A DNA stretch of 64,000 nt, from NCBI RefSeq assembly GCF_000499845.2, contig NC_023756.2:32269660-32333659 (forward strand). Direction: 5' to 3'. Made by a program: the position numbers and the translations under genes. The notes beneath the pieces were generated by a model. That model did no database searches and was not told the origin of the DNA. It worked only from the letters and a program-made list of their open reading frames with translations. Positions 22,036 to 32,612 of the stretch are shown here, one piece after another (positions within the stretch are counted from its first letter, which is position 1; each line of letters opens with the position of its first letter). The DNA comes from Phaseolus vulgaris. Its lineage: Eukaryota > Streptophyta > Magnoliopsida > Fabales > Fabaceae.

Positions 22036-25000
22036 CTCCACTTCGATCCACTTGGTGAAGTATTCAATCGCCACCACCAAGTACTTCATCTGCCTGACCG
22101 CCAATGGGAAAGGTCCCAGAATGTCAATCCCCCAAGTATGAAACGGCCAAGGGCTGTAAATTGACTTCAGCTCTTCTGGAGGTGCCCTGTGCCAATCGGC
22201 GTGCTGCTGACATTGCTTGCAACATTGTGCATACTTCTTGCAGTCCTCCCTCATCGTTAGCCAATAGTAACCTGCTCGGAGAGTTCTTGCAGCCAGAGCT
22301 CGACCCCCGATGTGACTCCCACATATACCCTCATGGAGCTCGACCATAATTCTTGTACATTTTTCTCCGTGTACACACTCCAGGAGTGGGTGTGTGAACC
22401 CAAACCTGTACAGCTCGCCATCAATCAAGGTGAACTTGCTAGAGTTCTTCTTTATCTTCCTCGCCTCCGTCGGATCCAACGGGAGAACGCCATCTGCCAG
22501 GCAGCGCTGGTATTGCGTTATCCATGTGTCTGGCCTAGGCGTGGCACAGACCTGCGTCACGTTCATCCTCTCCCCTCGACATGCTCTTATTCTCGGCGAT
22601 CTCAAGGTCTCCTGAGTCAAGGACCTGTGACTCCTCGCCGCTTTCTCCGTCGACTTGCTTATCTGAAGAACCTGGGGGTCTGCCACAAATGCCCTAGGCG
22701 TCTTCAGAGTTTCTTGGATGACTGTCCTCTGCCTACCCCCCTTGCCCAAACTGGCGAGCTTGGCTAGTAAGTCACTCAGGCATTTTGTTCTCTGGATACA
22801 TGCACCACTTCAAACGAGACAAAGGAACTCTTCAACTCCTGGACATACTCCAAGTAAGCCGCTATTTGTGGATCCTTGGCCTGGAACTCGCCTGTTACTT
22901 GTCCCGTGACCAACAATGAGTCACTCTTGGCCATCAACACCCTAGCCCCCATCTCTTTAGCCAGCAAGATACCGGCGATCAACGCCTCATATTCTGCTTG
23001 ATTGTTGCTGGCTTTGAAGGCAAACCTCAGGGACTGTTCTATCAGCATGCCGTTGGGCCCTTCTAGAATGACTCCAGCACCGCTACCCTGCTGGTTAGAC
23101 GATCCGTCCACCGAAAGTACCCAACGAAAATTGTCCCCCTCAACTCGCGCTGCTTCTGACGAGAGCTCGACCACAAAATCAGCGAAAATCTGCCCCTTGA
23201 TCGGTCCTCGGGGTTCGTATTTGATGTCGAACTCCGACAGCTCCACTACCCACTTCACCATTCTCCCAGCTACATCAGGCTTCTTCAAGACTTTCTGGAT
23301 GGGCAGGTCGGTCATCACCAGCACTGTAAAGCTGTGAAAATAGTGGCGCAACCTCCTCGCCGAAAATACTACAACCTCCGGGCCTTGGAACACTTTGCTG
23401 ACGAAATAAACAGGTTTCTGAGCCTGATCTTGATCTTGGGCGAGCACCGCACTCACCGCCCTCTCAGTTACAGCAAAATACAACCTGAGAGGGGTTCCTA
23501 CCAAGGGTTTGCACAAAACCGGCGGGCTCGCTAGGTACTCTTTAAGCTTCACGAAAGCTTCTTTGCATTCCTTCGACCAGACAAACTTGTTGTTTCGCCT
23601 CAAGCATTGGAAATACGGATGGCCCTTCTCTCCACTAGCTGATACGAAACGAGACAGGGCGGCCATCCGACCTGTAAGCTGCTGCACCTCCTTCACGGTA
23701 GCCGGGCTTCTCATCGCCAAGATGGCAGCACACTTATCAGGATTTGCTTAAATTCCTCTTTCTGTCAAGAGGAAACCCAAGAACTTCCCTACCTCCACGC
23801 CAAAAATGCACTTTCTCGGGGTTCAGCTTCAGTTTGAACTTGGCAATCATGGTAAACAACTCCTCCAGATCCGAGATGTGCTTGCTCTTTTCTAGCGATG
23901 TCACGACCATATCATCCAAGTACGCTTGCACATTCCTTCCCAACATCGGTGCAAGTACCTTGTCCATCAATCTTTGGTACGTGGCCCCCGCATTCTTCAG
24001 CCCGAAGGGCATCACCTTGTAGCAGTAGCATGATCTCTCGGTCATGAAGGCGGTCTTCTCTTCATCCATGGGATGCATCTTTATCTGGTTGTACCCCGAG
24101 AAGGCATCCAGAAAACTCAGCAACTTGCACCCTGTTGCACTGTCGACCAGGGCATCTATGCTTGGCAAAGGGTATGAATCCTTTGGACAAGCCATGTTTA
24201 AATCTGTGAAGTCGACACACATGCGCCACTTCCCGTTGCTCTTCTTCACCAGTACGACATTAGCCAACCACTCAGGGTACTAGACTTCCCTAATATGGCC
24301 CGCGGCGAAGAGCTTTTGCGTTTCATCCCTAATCGCCTGTCTTCTCTCCTCATTAAACTTTCTTCTTCTCTGTCGCACTGGTCTGACCTGGGTGTCCATT
24401 GCTAGATGGTGGCACAAGAAATTGGGGTCAATTCCCGGCATGTCTGAAGCAGACCATGCAAAAGCGTCCAGATGCCTTTCTATCACCTTAGCGATCTGGT
24501 CTTGTAGCTCACCTTTCAAAGATCTTCCCAACTTGAAGACCTTACCCCCGATCTCCCTCTCGAGCCACTCCTCGACGGGTTTGGGCCTGGTTTCACTAGC
24601 GATCACAACCCTGGCTATTCCCGACTCCCTAGCCTCCTCTGGGCGGTTTCTCGCTTCTTCCCCCCGATCAGCGTTCTCTGCCCCTGCTTCAGCGTCTATC
24701 ATGACGACATCACCGTCGGCAGTCACCTCCATCGCCGCGGCAACAGCTTGCCCTTCCGTTGGCCTGGGCTCCACACCGGGAGGCGGCGTCGCGGTGATGT
24801 AACTCACTGACCTCTTATTCTTGAGGCTATTCTCGTAACACTTCTTTGCCTCCTTCTGGTCAGATCTGATGGTGATCACCACCCCCTCCATCGATGGCAA
24901 CTTAACCTTCATGTGCCTGGTCGAGGGCACAGCTCCTATTCTGTTGAGGGTTGGCCTTCCCAACAGAATGTTATATGCTGAGGGGGCATTCACGACGAGG

Positions 25001-26703
25001 TACTTGATCTTCTCCGTCCTCGAGGCCGCCTCGTCTGTGAACGTAGTTCTCAACTCAATGTACCCCCTGACCTCCACCTGGTCGCCAGCGAACCCATATA
25101 AGCATCCTCCATAGGGCCTTAGCTGGTCAAGGGGTAATTGCAGCTTGGTGAAAGTCGGCCAGAACATTACATCTGCCGAGCTTCCTTGGTCCACCAGTAC
25201 TCGGTGGACCTTCCTTCCCGCCGTGATCAGCAAGACAACTATGGGATCGTTGTCATGAGGCCCAACGTCCCTGAGATCCTCCTTTGTGAACGTAATGTCC
25301 ACATCTGGCGAGTGATCTTCGAAAACATCCACTGCCATCACAGACCTTGCATATTTCTTCCGCTGTGATGCAGTGCATCCACCACCTAAGAAGCCTCCAG
25401 CGATGGTGTGGATCTCGCCATGGGTGGACACTTCATGCTGCTGGCCTTCACCGCTCGCCGGCTGAGAGCTCGACGCACCCCCCGTCCTCTTGTCCAGCAG
25501 ATAATCATTCAAGAAGCCGCTCTTGACCAGATCGTCGAGCTGGTAACCCAGGGCCAAACACGAATCAAGGGTGTGACCAAAACTCTGGTGGAACTCGCAC
25601 CATGCGTTTGGTTTTGGCCCTAACACCTTGTCGACAACTTTCTCAGGCGCTTTAAGTCTGGCTACTATGTTGGGAATGGCGATCAGGTCTGCCAATCCCA
25701 TGCCGAACTTATACCTGGATGGGCGATTGAACTCCCTAGGGCGCCCTGGGCCCCTTCCCTTGTTTTTCTTTGGATCATAAGGATGGCGAGTCCTTTGATC
25801 CTTCTTAGTCGCCGCCGTCTCCAGCACCCTCTGCGGCTGGATTCTAGTATGGGCCCGCGGCCTAGCAGGAGCCACGCTCCCTCTCTTCTCGGCGACCTCA
25901 CTCTCGTCGGCGATGTGGGCCACAGCAAGTCGCCGAACCTCAGCAAACGTGGCGGGGTGACCCCTCATCAGCGCCTCACAGAAAGGTCCCGGCAGCACGT
26001 CCTTTTTGAAGGCGTATACCAACATCTCCTCGTCTTTGGTAGGCCAGCGGACCATATGTGCTCCAAAACGATTCAAATAGTCCCTGAGGGACTCTCCCTA
26101 GTACTACCTCACGTCGAATAGGTCATAAGACACTCTAGGTGGCGCCTTGTTCACAATGTACTGGTCGACGAAAAGCTTCGAAAACTGCTGGAAATTGGTT
26201 ATGTGACCTGTAGGCAGGCTAACGAACCATTCCAGCGCTGTTCCCTGGAGCGTGCTCATAAACATCTTGCAATAGACAGCATCTGAGCCTCCTGACAGCA
26301 TCATCTGCGTGTGGAACGCAGTGAGATGTGCTTCAGGGTCCTCCACGCCGGTGAAAGAAGCTTTCACAGGCACCACGCTCGCAGGGATTGGCGTGTTCGT
26401 GATCACCTGAGCAAACGACATTGGGAAAAAGCGCGGTGGCGATGACGGCGCAACTTCTTCAACAATTGTGCGTCCTCTCTGCTCCTGAAGAGCTTGACGC
26501 AACTCCTCAGTGACTTTGCTGAGCTCCTCATTTCTGGCCTGAGAGGCGACCAGGTCTTCATGCATCTTCGCCTGCTCTACACGCGATGCCTCCACATTTG
26601 CCTGCAACGTACGCATGATCTCCATCATCTGAGCCATGGTCATGGCGCCTTCGGTAGCAGTCGGCACAACGGGACTTGAACGCGTACTTCTCATCTTTCT
26701 CAT
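22036..26703 (-). pseudogene. Tat-like gag-pol of copy B, multiply broken
   Basis: Gag starts at 26703 (MRKMRSTRSSPV). Two TAG codons near 26085-26095 replace CAG codons kept in copy C. The zinc segment CEFHQSFGHTLDSC and protease VLVDQGSSADVMF lie in 24280-26076. Another CAG-to-TAG is at about 24280. Reverse transcriptase (23737-24267) has KACPKDSYPLPS-like wording and AYLDDMVV at the catalytic site. A one-base insertion near 23815 then shifts the frame. The RT connection, first RNase H and second RNase H (22776-23720) follow, ending at a TGA also present in copy C. Integrase keeps its zinc domain and the first Asp (WGIDILGPFP) and stops at the deletion joint near 22036. It cannot encode active integrase. 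Confidence 0.88.
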
Positions 26704-27113
26704 GAAAAAACAGCAAATCAAACCTCAACGAACAACTTTCACCAGCGAAACGATCGATCCAGCAATCAATCGGTCAAAACCTCTTAAACTCTAAAGAACT
26801 TCCAAAAACGCAATCACAACAGCAAAAACCTCCACATAAACTTGCAATCTTGACACGAACCTACCGCTTCTCCACCAGAACTCCCGATTCACCGGTCAGA
26901 AACACGAACGAACGGTAAAAACTTCAAATTACTGATTAAAAACCCAAACGAACGGTGGAAAACCTCAATTCACCGTACAAAAGCTCAAACGAACGGTGCA
27001 AAACGCCGAAAATGGTTGCACCAGCACACAACCACACAAGAATCGCAGAAACTTCAAGAACTGACGCTGCGGATGGGAAACACGTTTTACACGGCCCCAC
27101 GGTGGGCGCCTGA
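26704..27113 (-). other. Leader and primer site of Tat-like copy B
   Basis: Next to the 5' LTR, the minus strand reads TCAGGCGCCCACCGTGGGGCC (27093-27113), the primer-binding region shared by Tat/Athila/Ogre elements in plants. The remaining 390 bp to the gag ATG has repeated short GAACGGTG(A/G)A-type motifs and no supported gene. Confidence 0.8.
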
Positions 27114-28037
27114 TGATCCTGCCAGTTGACCAGAGTGCAAGAGCCTTGCCACGTCAAAGGTTTCTCCTTCTTGATCAGCTTCGCACCACGTTAGCTTCTG
27201 TCCTTCAAGCCTCAATTCCTCGCAAGAACCTGAAAAAAATAGAGTGGCGCCGCTGCGATCGATCGCGCTCCGACGCTTAAGTCAGTGACGGAATCACCAA
27301 ATACTCAGAGAGAAAATCTAAAATCAAGGAACCGTGCAAGTATTCTCTCAGCGTCCTCAAGTGTTCTGGAAAACGTACCTCAAAATCTGTTAAGAGTTCC
27401 TTATATACCTGAGCGTTTCTCTCTCCTGACGGTTACACCTCCGGACACGTGGCTCACATCCAACTGTACACGTGTCACCATCTGGATCCCCTTCTACTTG
27501 AGCGTCACCTCTACTCTTTAAGCTATTCGACTAAGTTACCGATGCAAGGAGTAACTCGGTGCGCAGCTTTCCTTGGAGCGCGATCTCTTCTAAGTGGCGA
27601 GTACGGGGTGTCACCATGCACACCTTCTCTGTGGTCTCGCCTGCCGCTATCACGATCTGCTTCACTTGCACATCATGCATGTTCTAGGAAACTGTTCCCT
27701 TGCCTCGACCTCTGGCTAGGGAATGACCATCTGATAACCTCATCCTTCGTGCTTGTACCTCTTGAAAGCCTTAAGCATGCCTTCCTGATCTCTCGGCGAT
27801 GTGCCCCTCTCGGCGGTCTCTAACCACCTGGTCTCCCAAAACTCACATACGACGACTATGACGAAAGCCTGGTGACCGCCGGTTATACATACTAGAGATC
27901 GGAGAACGCCAAGCTAACAATTGGCGACTACACAGACTTCCCGATGTACTTCCCTTCTGTCAGCTAGATGTCCCGCTCAACACGCCTATATTATCGCTTA
28001 ATGCCACGTCATCACTCCCGACTACCTGATCGGTACA
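27114..28037 (-). repeat. 5' LTR of Tat-like copy B with promoter motifs
   Basis: 924 bp, the partner of 19924-20847. On the minus strand two CACGTG G-boxes (27469-27474, 27446-27451) lie about 40-65 bp upstream of TATATAA (27401-27407). This is the same layout as in copy C. The arrangement suggests RNA polymerase II transcription into gag. Confidence 0.9.
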
Positions 28038-28999
28038 TTATCAAAGGGATTCATTCCATCTGTAGTTAGACCAAGTCGGATATTTCTTGTTTCTTTACCA
28101 AACTCTTGAAACTCGTCATCAAATTTCTTCCACTGAATAGAATCAGCTGGATGTCGGTACATGCCATCACATTTCTTCTCATCTGCATGCAATCTGAGAA
28201 TACCACGTAACCTCTCATTTAGGTTTGCAAACAAACGTTTCATCCTTGGAATGATGGGAAGATACCACATAACCTTCATTGGGGGTCCATGCTTTTCTAT
28301 CTCTTTAATAGTATCATCATCTTTTTGTTTTAACTTATAACGTGATAACTCACCTCGGACAACTTTTCAACAATTCAAAATCTTTTATGTATAGTATATA
28401 ATCATTAGAACATGCATGTATCTTTTTATACTCCACATCCATCAGAGTATTTCCCTCTGAAAGCATATCCTTCAACAACTGAAGCAATTCCGTGAAACTT
28501 TTATCAGTCCATCCATTTATTGCCTTCAAATTCATCAACCTTAACACCACCGACAACCGTGTGGAGTTAGTTGATCCAGGATACAATGGAGTCTCTGCAT
28601 CGCTTGACATACTTCCATATCCATGAGCTTCTACAAAAGACTCAGCTCCCATATCAAGAATCATGTCCTCCAATCGATCATCATGTACTTCACCATGTAC
28701 TACATCATCCATGGTGGACCCCACATATTCTTCAATTACAGAAACACGTAGTAAATTTAATAATTCACCATGCCATGTACAAGTTGTATAAGATCGAAGA
28801 AACCCTTCTCATAGAAGGTGCTCCCTGATTTTCTTAACATCGAGTCTCCTTCCGTTCAAACACTTAACGCACAAACACCTAATTTTTGCTCCATCATGAC
28901 CACTTTTATTGGCTTTACGTTGCGCAAATTGTATAAATTCTTCTACTCCTCTTTTGTACTCATCACTTATGCGAATAGAATTATCCAATTTTGATCCAT
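28038..28999 (-). pseudogene. TNP2-like transposase of CACTA copy 2, N-terminal part
   Basis: Start at 28999 (MDQNWII), with a one-base loss soon after. The Transpos_assoc region continues with an intact CAA where copy 1 has TAA. The 28350-28724 block includes EEYVGSTMDD-like wording and DAETPLYPGSTNSTRLS. A stretch of about 30 codons present in copy 1 is missing near 28440. The 28038-28279 block has MKVMWYLPIIPRMKRLF, RHPADSIQWKKFDDEF and LGLTTDGMNPFDN, cut by the Tat-like insertion and continued at 19923. Confidence 0.85.
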
Positions 29000-29057
29000 T
29001 ATATTTTTTATAGTAGTCATTCAGGTGTTTACTAATGAGTGTGAAATCTCACGTTTA

Positions 29058-29235
29058 CCGAGGGTCGAACACCCTTGGACTCAATACCAACATGTATTAA
29101 TTGCCAAGGGTCGAACACCCTCGGACTCAATACCAAAACATATCAATTGCCGAGGTTTGAACACCCTCGCCATCAATACCAACACGTATCAAATGCCAAG
29201 GGTCGAACACCCTCGGAATCAATACCAACACGATA
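29058..29235. repeat. 46-bp minisatellite, four copies, with hairpin core
   Basis: Units start at 29058, 29104, 29150 and 29196, an exact 46-bp spacing. Each holds CC(G/A)AGGGTCGAACACCCTCGG, an inverted repeat with a CGA loop, followed by ACTCAATACCAACA. CACTA copy 1 has a single unit near 2267, so the array expanded within the family. It lies just upstream of the transposase start. Confidence 0.9.
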
Positions 29236-30141
29236 ATTCTATTTTAACCTAATGACTAACATAATATAAATTAATAATAAATATAAATTATAATAAATAC
29301 TAAATATACAAATTAAAAATCATTAAATTAATTATAAATATTAAATCATATAAATTTATCTACAATCTAAAAATTTAATAATTCTATTTTAATCTAAAAA
29401 CAAAAATAATATAAATTTAAATTTAAAAAATACAAATTATAATAAATGAAAAATAAACAAATTAATAACACTAAAAGGAATATTTAAAAAAATTTAAAAC
29501 ACCACCAACTTGTGCGTGAAGGCAACGGTGGTGGTGAAGAGCGGCGACAACGACAGCAGCGTACACGGTAGCGGTGACGGAGCAAATGGGGACACAATGA
29601 AAACCCAAAGAAAAGCGTTGAAAGTAGTGAAACAGTAGGAATGGTGACCTTCACAATAATGGCAAAAAAGAAACAAATAAAAGAAATAAAAAAAAATGAA
29701 AAGCAATGGTGAAGAAGAAGTAGAGAGCTCAAAAGCAACTTACCCAATGGCACAAAGAAGACAATGGCTCGAGATGAAGAAGAAGCACAAAGACAAAAAG
29801 GAAAATGAAGGGCTAGAAAACAAAGGAAATATGAAAGCGTAACTGGCACGCTATGAATTAGGGTAATAAAAAGACTCTAAAAGGGAAACTATGAGGTAAA
29901 GCCACCTTTTTACAACAAGCACTTCGTGTAAGAAGGTGACTATGAGGTAAAGTCGCCTTCCTAGACGAAACGCTTTGTTCCAAGAGGCGGCTTTACCTCA
30001 TAGCCGCCTTCTTACATGAAGCGCTTTGTTCTAAGAAGGCAGGTTTACCTTATAGTCGTCTTTTTAAAGTAATTTAATTTCAAAAATGTCACCGCACTTT
30101 GAAGGACAACTTTTGGCCGTAAAAGCGTTGTGAATGTAGTG
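29236..30141 (-). other. 5' non-coding and terminal region of CACTA copy 2
   Basis: An AT-rich stretch (29240-29490) is followed by a G/A-rich segment that may be an untranslated exon. Subterminal repeats of GGTAAAG(C/T)CGCC type occur in both orientations at 29890-30065. Their arms can pair around about 29990. It terminates at TAGTG (30141), with GCGGTGACATTTTTG about 55 bp inside. No supported protein. Confidence 0.65.
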
Positions 30142-30828
30142 TCGAAAATAGTCATTTTTGCATTACTAGCGGTGGCATATTTTGAAATTAAAGCGAGTCT
30201 AAAACAGAGGCTATGAGTTAAAGTATTGTTTTATACCAAAGCATTTGGTCTAAAAAGGTGGCTATGAGTGATAGTCGTCGTCTTAGAGCAAGTGCTTTGG
30301 TTTAAAATGGTGCTTTAACTCATAGTCGCTGTTTTTGACCAAGCGCTTTGGTCTAAAACAAAGGATTTACCTCATAGTCGTCGTTTTACATTCATTTTAT
30401 TACCCTAATTCGTAGCGCACAACTTACGCTTCCGTATTTTCTTTGTCTTCTCGCGCTTTGTCTTCCTTCTTTGCTTCGTGCTCTCTCTTCTTTTACTTCA
30501 TCTTCGATCTCTTTGCCATTGTGTAAGTTTCTTTCATTCACTCCCCATTGCTTATTTATTTCCTTTTTTGTTTCACTTATTCATTTTTGTCCTCCATTTT
30601 GGTGAAGGTTTTCATTGCCTACAATTTCATTGTCATCCTTCACTGCTGTCTTCATTGGTTATTTTTTGTGCCTCCATTGGTTCCTCGCTACTACTAGTCA
30701 CCGTCGCTGCCGTTCGTCATCGCTGTCGTTCACCGCCGCTGCTCTTCACCACCACCAATGCTGAGATTAGGGCACCATGTGTGTTGAGATTAGGGAGGGT
30801 ATAAAATGACAACTTTTACCATAGCCGC
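30142..30828 (+). mobile_element. CACTA 5'-subterminal fragment in opposite orientation
   Basis: From about 30168 (GCGGTGGCATATTTTG) to about 30450, the plus strand repeats the same order of motifs seen on the minus strand at 29840-30100: CTATGAG(T/G)TAAAG repeats, then TTATTACCCTAATTC and a pyrimidine-rich stretch. It is therefore a related CACTA end facing copy 2. Its own terminus is lost or degenerate (no clear CACTA near 30142-30165). It is cut at 30829 by a Tat-like LTR. No gene supported. Confidence 0.65.
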
Positions 30829-31560
30829 TGATAAGTGTCTAATTTCCATAATATTTCATATTAAAATATAGGCATTGTACTGAGTAGCAGTTCGGTCCTC
30901 AGCTTTGGGTTAAGAATAGATCGGCTATTGGGCCTGGGTGAGGATTATGCGTTTGATCCAATTGGAGGGGCTCGTCGAAAATGAGCATGATGTGGCTGCC
31001 ATTCGAAGGGGGTGGGGCTCATTGTGTGCTAATAGATAAACGTGCGTGTTTGTTGCTTATGATGTGTGCATTTGTTATTTGTTGCATGTTAGTTACATAT
31101 TGAATATTTTGTTGATAAATGCTGATAATAACCCTAAAAGATAAGGGTGTGCACTCATAACAGAACGTTAGCCTGTGGTTAGCACCTGAAAATAATTGGT
31201 ACCCGTGACAGGTAGTATTTTCTGTTAAAGATGTTAAAGATAAAAGATTAATGTGCCCAGTTCTGTTTTCAGTTAAGATTTTATTCTCGTGACCAAGAGT
31301 TGTTACAAAAATAGCTATAAAAGGAGATTTAGTCTCCAGGTGAAGGTACTCTGTTTTTGCACACTTTACTAAACTGTTACTTTTGGTCAGCCCTGATTGA
31401 CTTGATCGTCGGAGTGTAATCAACAGGTAGAGCGTCCTTTGTCACAACGAAGCCATACTTTAGTGCAATCAAGAGACGTGAATCAGATTCCAAGAGAGGC
31501 AGATCCGAAGGGAGGCGTTCAACCTAGATCAACCGGCAAAAGAGTCAATCGGCGAGATTA
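30829..31560 (+). repeat. 5' LTR of Tat-like copy D
   Basis: It begins TGATAAGTGTC at 30829 and ends about three bases before the primer site, by analogy with copy C. The expected terminal CA is not clear (GATTA), so the end is approximate. CTATAAAAGGAG near 31315 is a good TATA-box candidate. Confidence 0.7.
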
Positions 31561-31623
31561 TTTGGCGCCCACCGTGGGGCTCAATAAAATCTAATCCCAC
31601 CCACATTTGTCCTCATTGACGAG

Positions 31624-32612
31624 ATGAGGAACACGAGGAAAGTGCCATCGGGATCAGAAGGAGTCGAGGCTCCCACACTACAACAGTTTATGGAGACGAT
31701 AAGAACTCTACAAGAAGCTAATGAGCAGTCCAGACAGGAGCAGGAAAGATTACGAGAAGAGTTGCACAAAACCAATGAAGATTTGTGCAGGGACCCACGT
31801 CTTGTATGGGAACGAGGGGTAAACTTGCCCGTAAGGGATTGCCCTAAGCCCTTTTCACGAGCGATCATGAACGAGTTGGTGCCAACACATTACATTGCAC
31901 CTAAGATCATCTTCATAGGAGTGGAAGAGCCTGAAAATCATCTCATGACCTTTAATGCCCAAATGATTGTTTTAAGAGGTTCAGCCATTGTTCGATGCAA
32001 AATGTTCATGAGTACCTTCATAGGTACAACTTTGTAGTGGTTTAGTGGAGTACCTGATGACCACATAACCCCTTTTGCACAGTTCACCAAGCTATTCCAG
32101 GAGCAATTCTCTGCCAACTAGGTCAAACCCCTGGTATTGTATGACCTCTTTACTATTTGGCAGAGAGAAGGGGAAACGCTGAAGGAATACTTGAACAGGT
32201 TCTGGGCGCTCACGGTGAGACTCCAAACCCATGACGAAAATGTGATGGTCACTGCCTTTGAGCAAGGAATTGCAGCAGGACCATTCAGTGACTCCTTGAT
32301 CAGGAATCCGGCAGAGACATTCTCCGAGATCCGACGAAGGGTTGTCGCCCACATAAACGCCGAGGAAGTTGTGGCGCTGAAGAATGGCAATTTGTATTCC
32401 GAAATGTCTAAGTAGAAGGAAGTTGTTAGGACTTCTTGGCCTTTGAGGGTTAACGAGACCTCAACTGGGAAGAAGGAAGACTCGAGACACGCGCCATACA
32501 GGAAGGGTGAGCCCAAGTCAAAGGGCAAGGAGGAGGAGGTCCGTCCCAAGTTTCAGATATCATACAAAAAGCAGATAGTTATACCCCAGGTAGCAGAGAA
32601 GCTAAGGTTTCA
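31624..32612 (+). pseudogene. Tat-like gag fragment, copy D
   Basis: ATG at 31624 gives MRNTRKVPSGSEGVEAPTLQ. A coiled-coil-like stretch follows, then the gag core with FIGVEEPENHLMTFNAQM and CKMFMSTFIGTTL. TAG occurs at 32035-32037 (from TGG or CAG) and again near 32118. The frame continues with YDLFTIWQREGETLKEYLNRF and AETFSEIRRRVVAHI, then a TAG near 32413 and a Lys-rich tail. Family resemblance ends near 32612. Not functional. Confidence 0.8.

Larger units (their letters stand above)
19924..28037 (-). mobile_element. Tat/Ogre-like Ty3/gypsy retrotransposon copy B, internally deleted
   Basis: Two 924-bp LTRs flank gag-pol on the minus strand, and TTATC is duplicated at 19919-19923 and 28038-28042. 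It sits inside the transposase gene of CACTA copy 2. The LTRs differ at about 19 sites by eye. A large deletion fuses the middle of integrase directly to the middle of the antisense gene at about 22036. That removes the integrase catalytic half and the antisense coiled-coil exon. Several C-to-T stops are present. It belongs to the same family as the element at 52141-63930. Confidence 0.92.
8180..30141 (-). mobile_element. CACTA (En/Spm) transposon copy 2, split by nested insertions
   Basis: Pieces 28038-30141, 19923-17880 and 10151-8180 read continuously on the minus strand once the insertions with target duplications TTATC and TTAAT are removed. The 5' terminus is TAGTG at 30137-30141 (inverted CACTA). 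The order is TNP2-like gene then Transposase_24-like gene, as in other CACTA elements. The 3' end lies left of the window, beyond the gypsy insertion ending at 8179. The amino-acid reading through each joint matches CACTA copy 1, which supports the reconstruction. Confidence 0.85.
30829..32612 (+). mobile_element. Truncated Tat/Ogre-like retrotransposon copy D
   Basis: It contains a 5' LTR, a primer site (GGCGCCCACCGTGGGGC, 31564-31580) and a gag gene broken near 32612, where SIRE-type sequence begins. Gag wording is related to but clearly different from copies B and C, so this is another family of the same lineage. No pol sequence remains. Confidence 0.8.

Noticed and set aside
21438..22058. 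Possible host gene on the plus strand
   Set aside because: The same protein occurs in the same antisense position in Tat-like copy C, so it belongs to the element.
29025..29252. Open frame of 75 codons with repeated peptide
   Set aside because: It is produced by the 46-bp minisatellite being open in one frame; no start context or homology.
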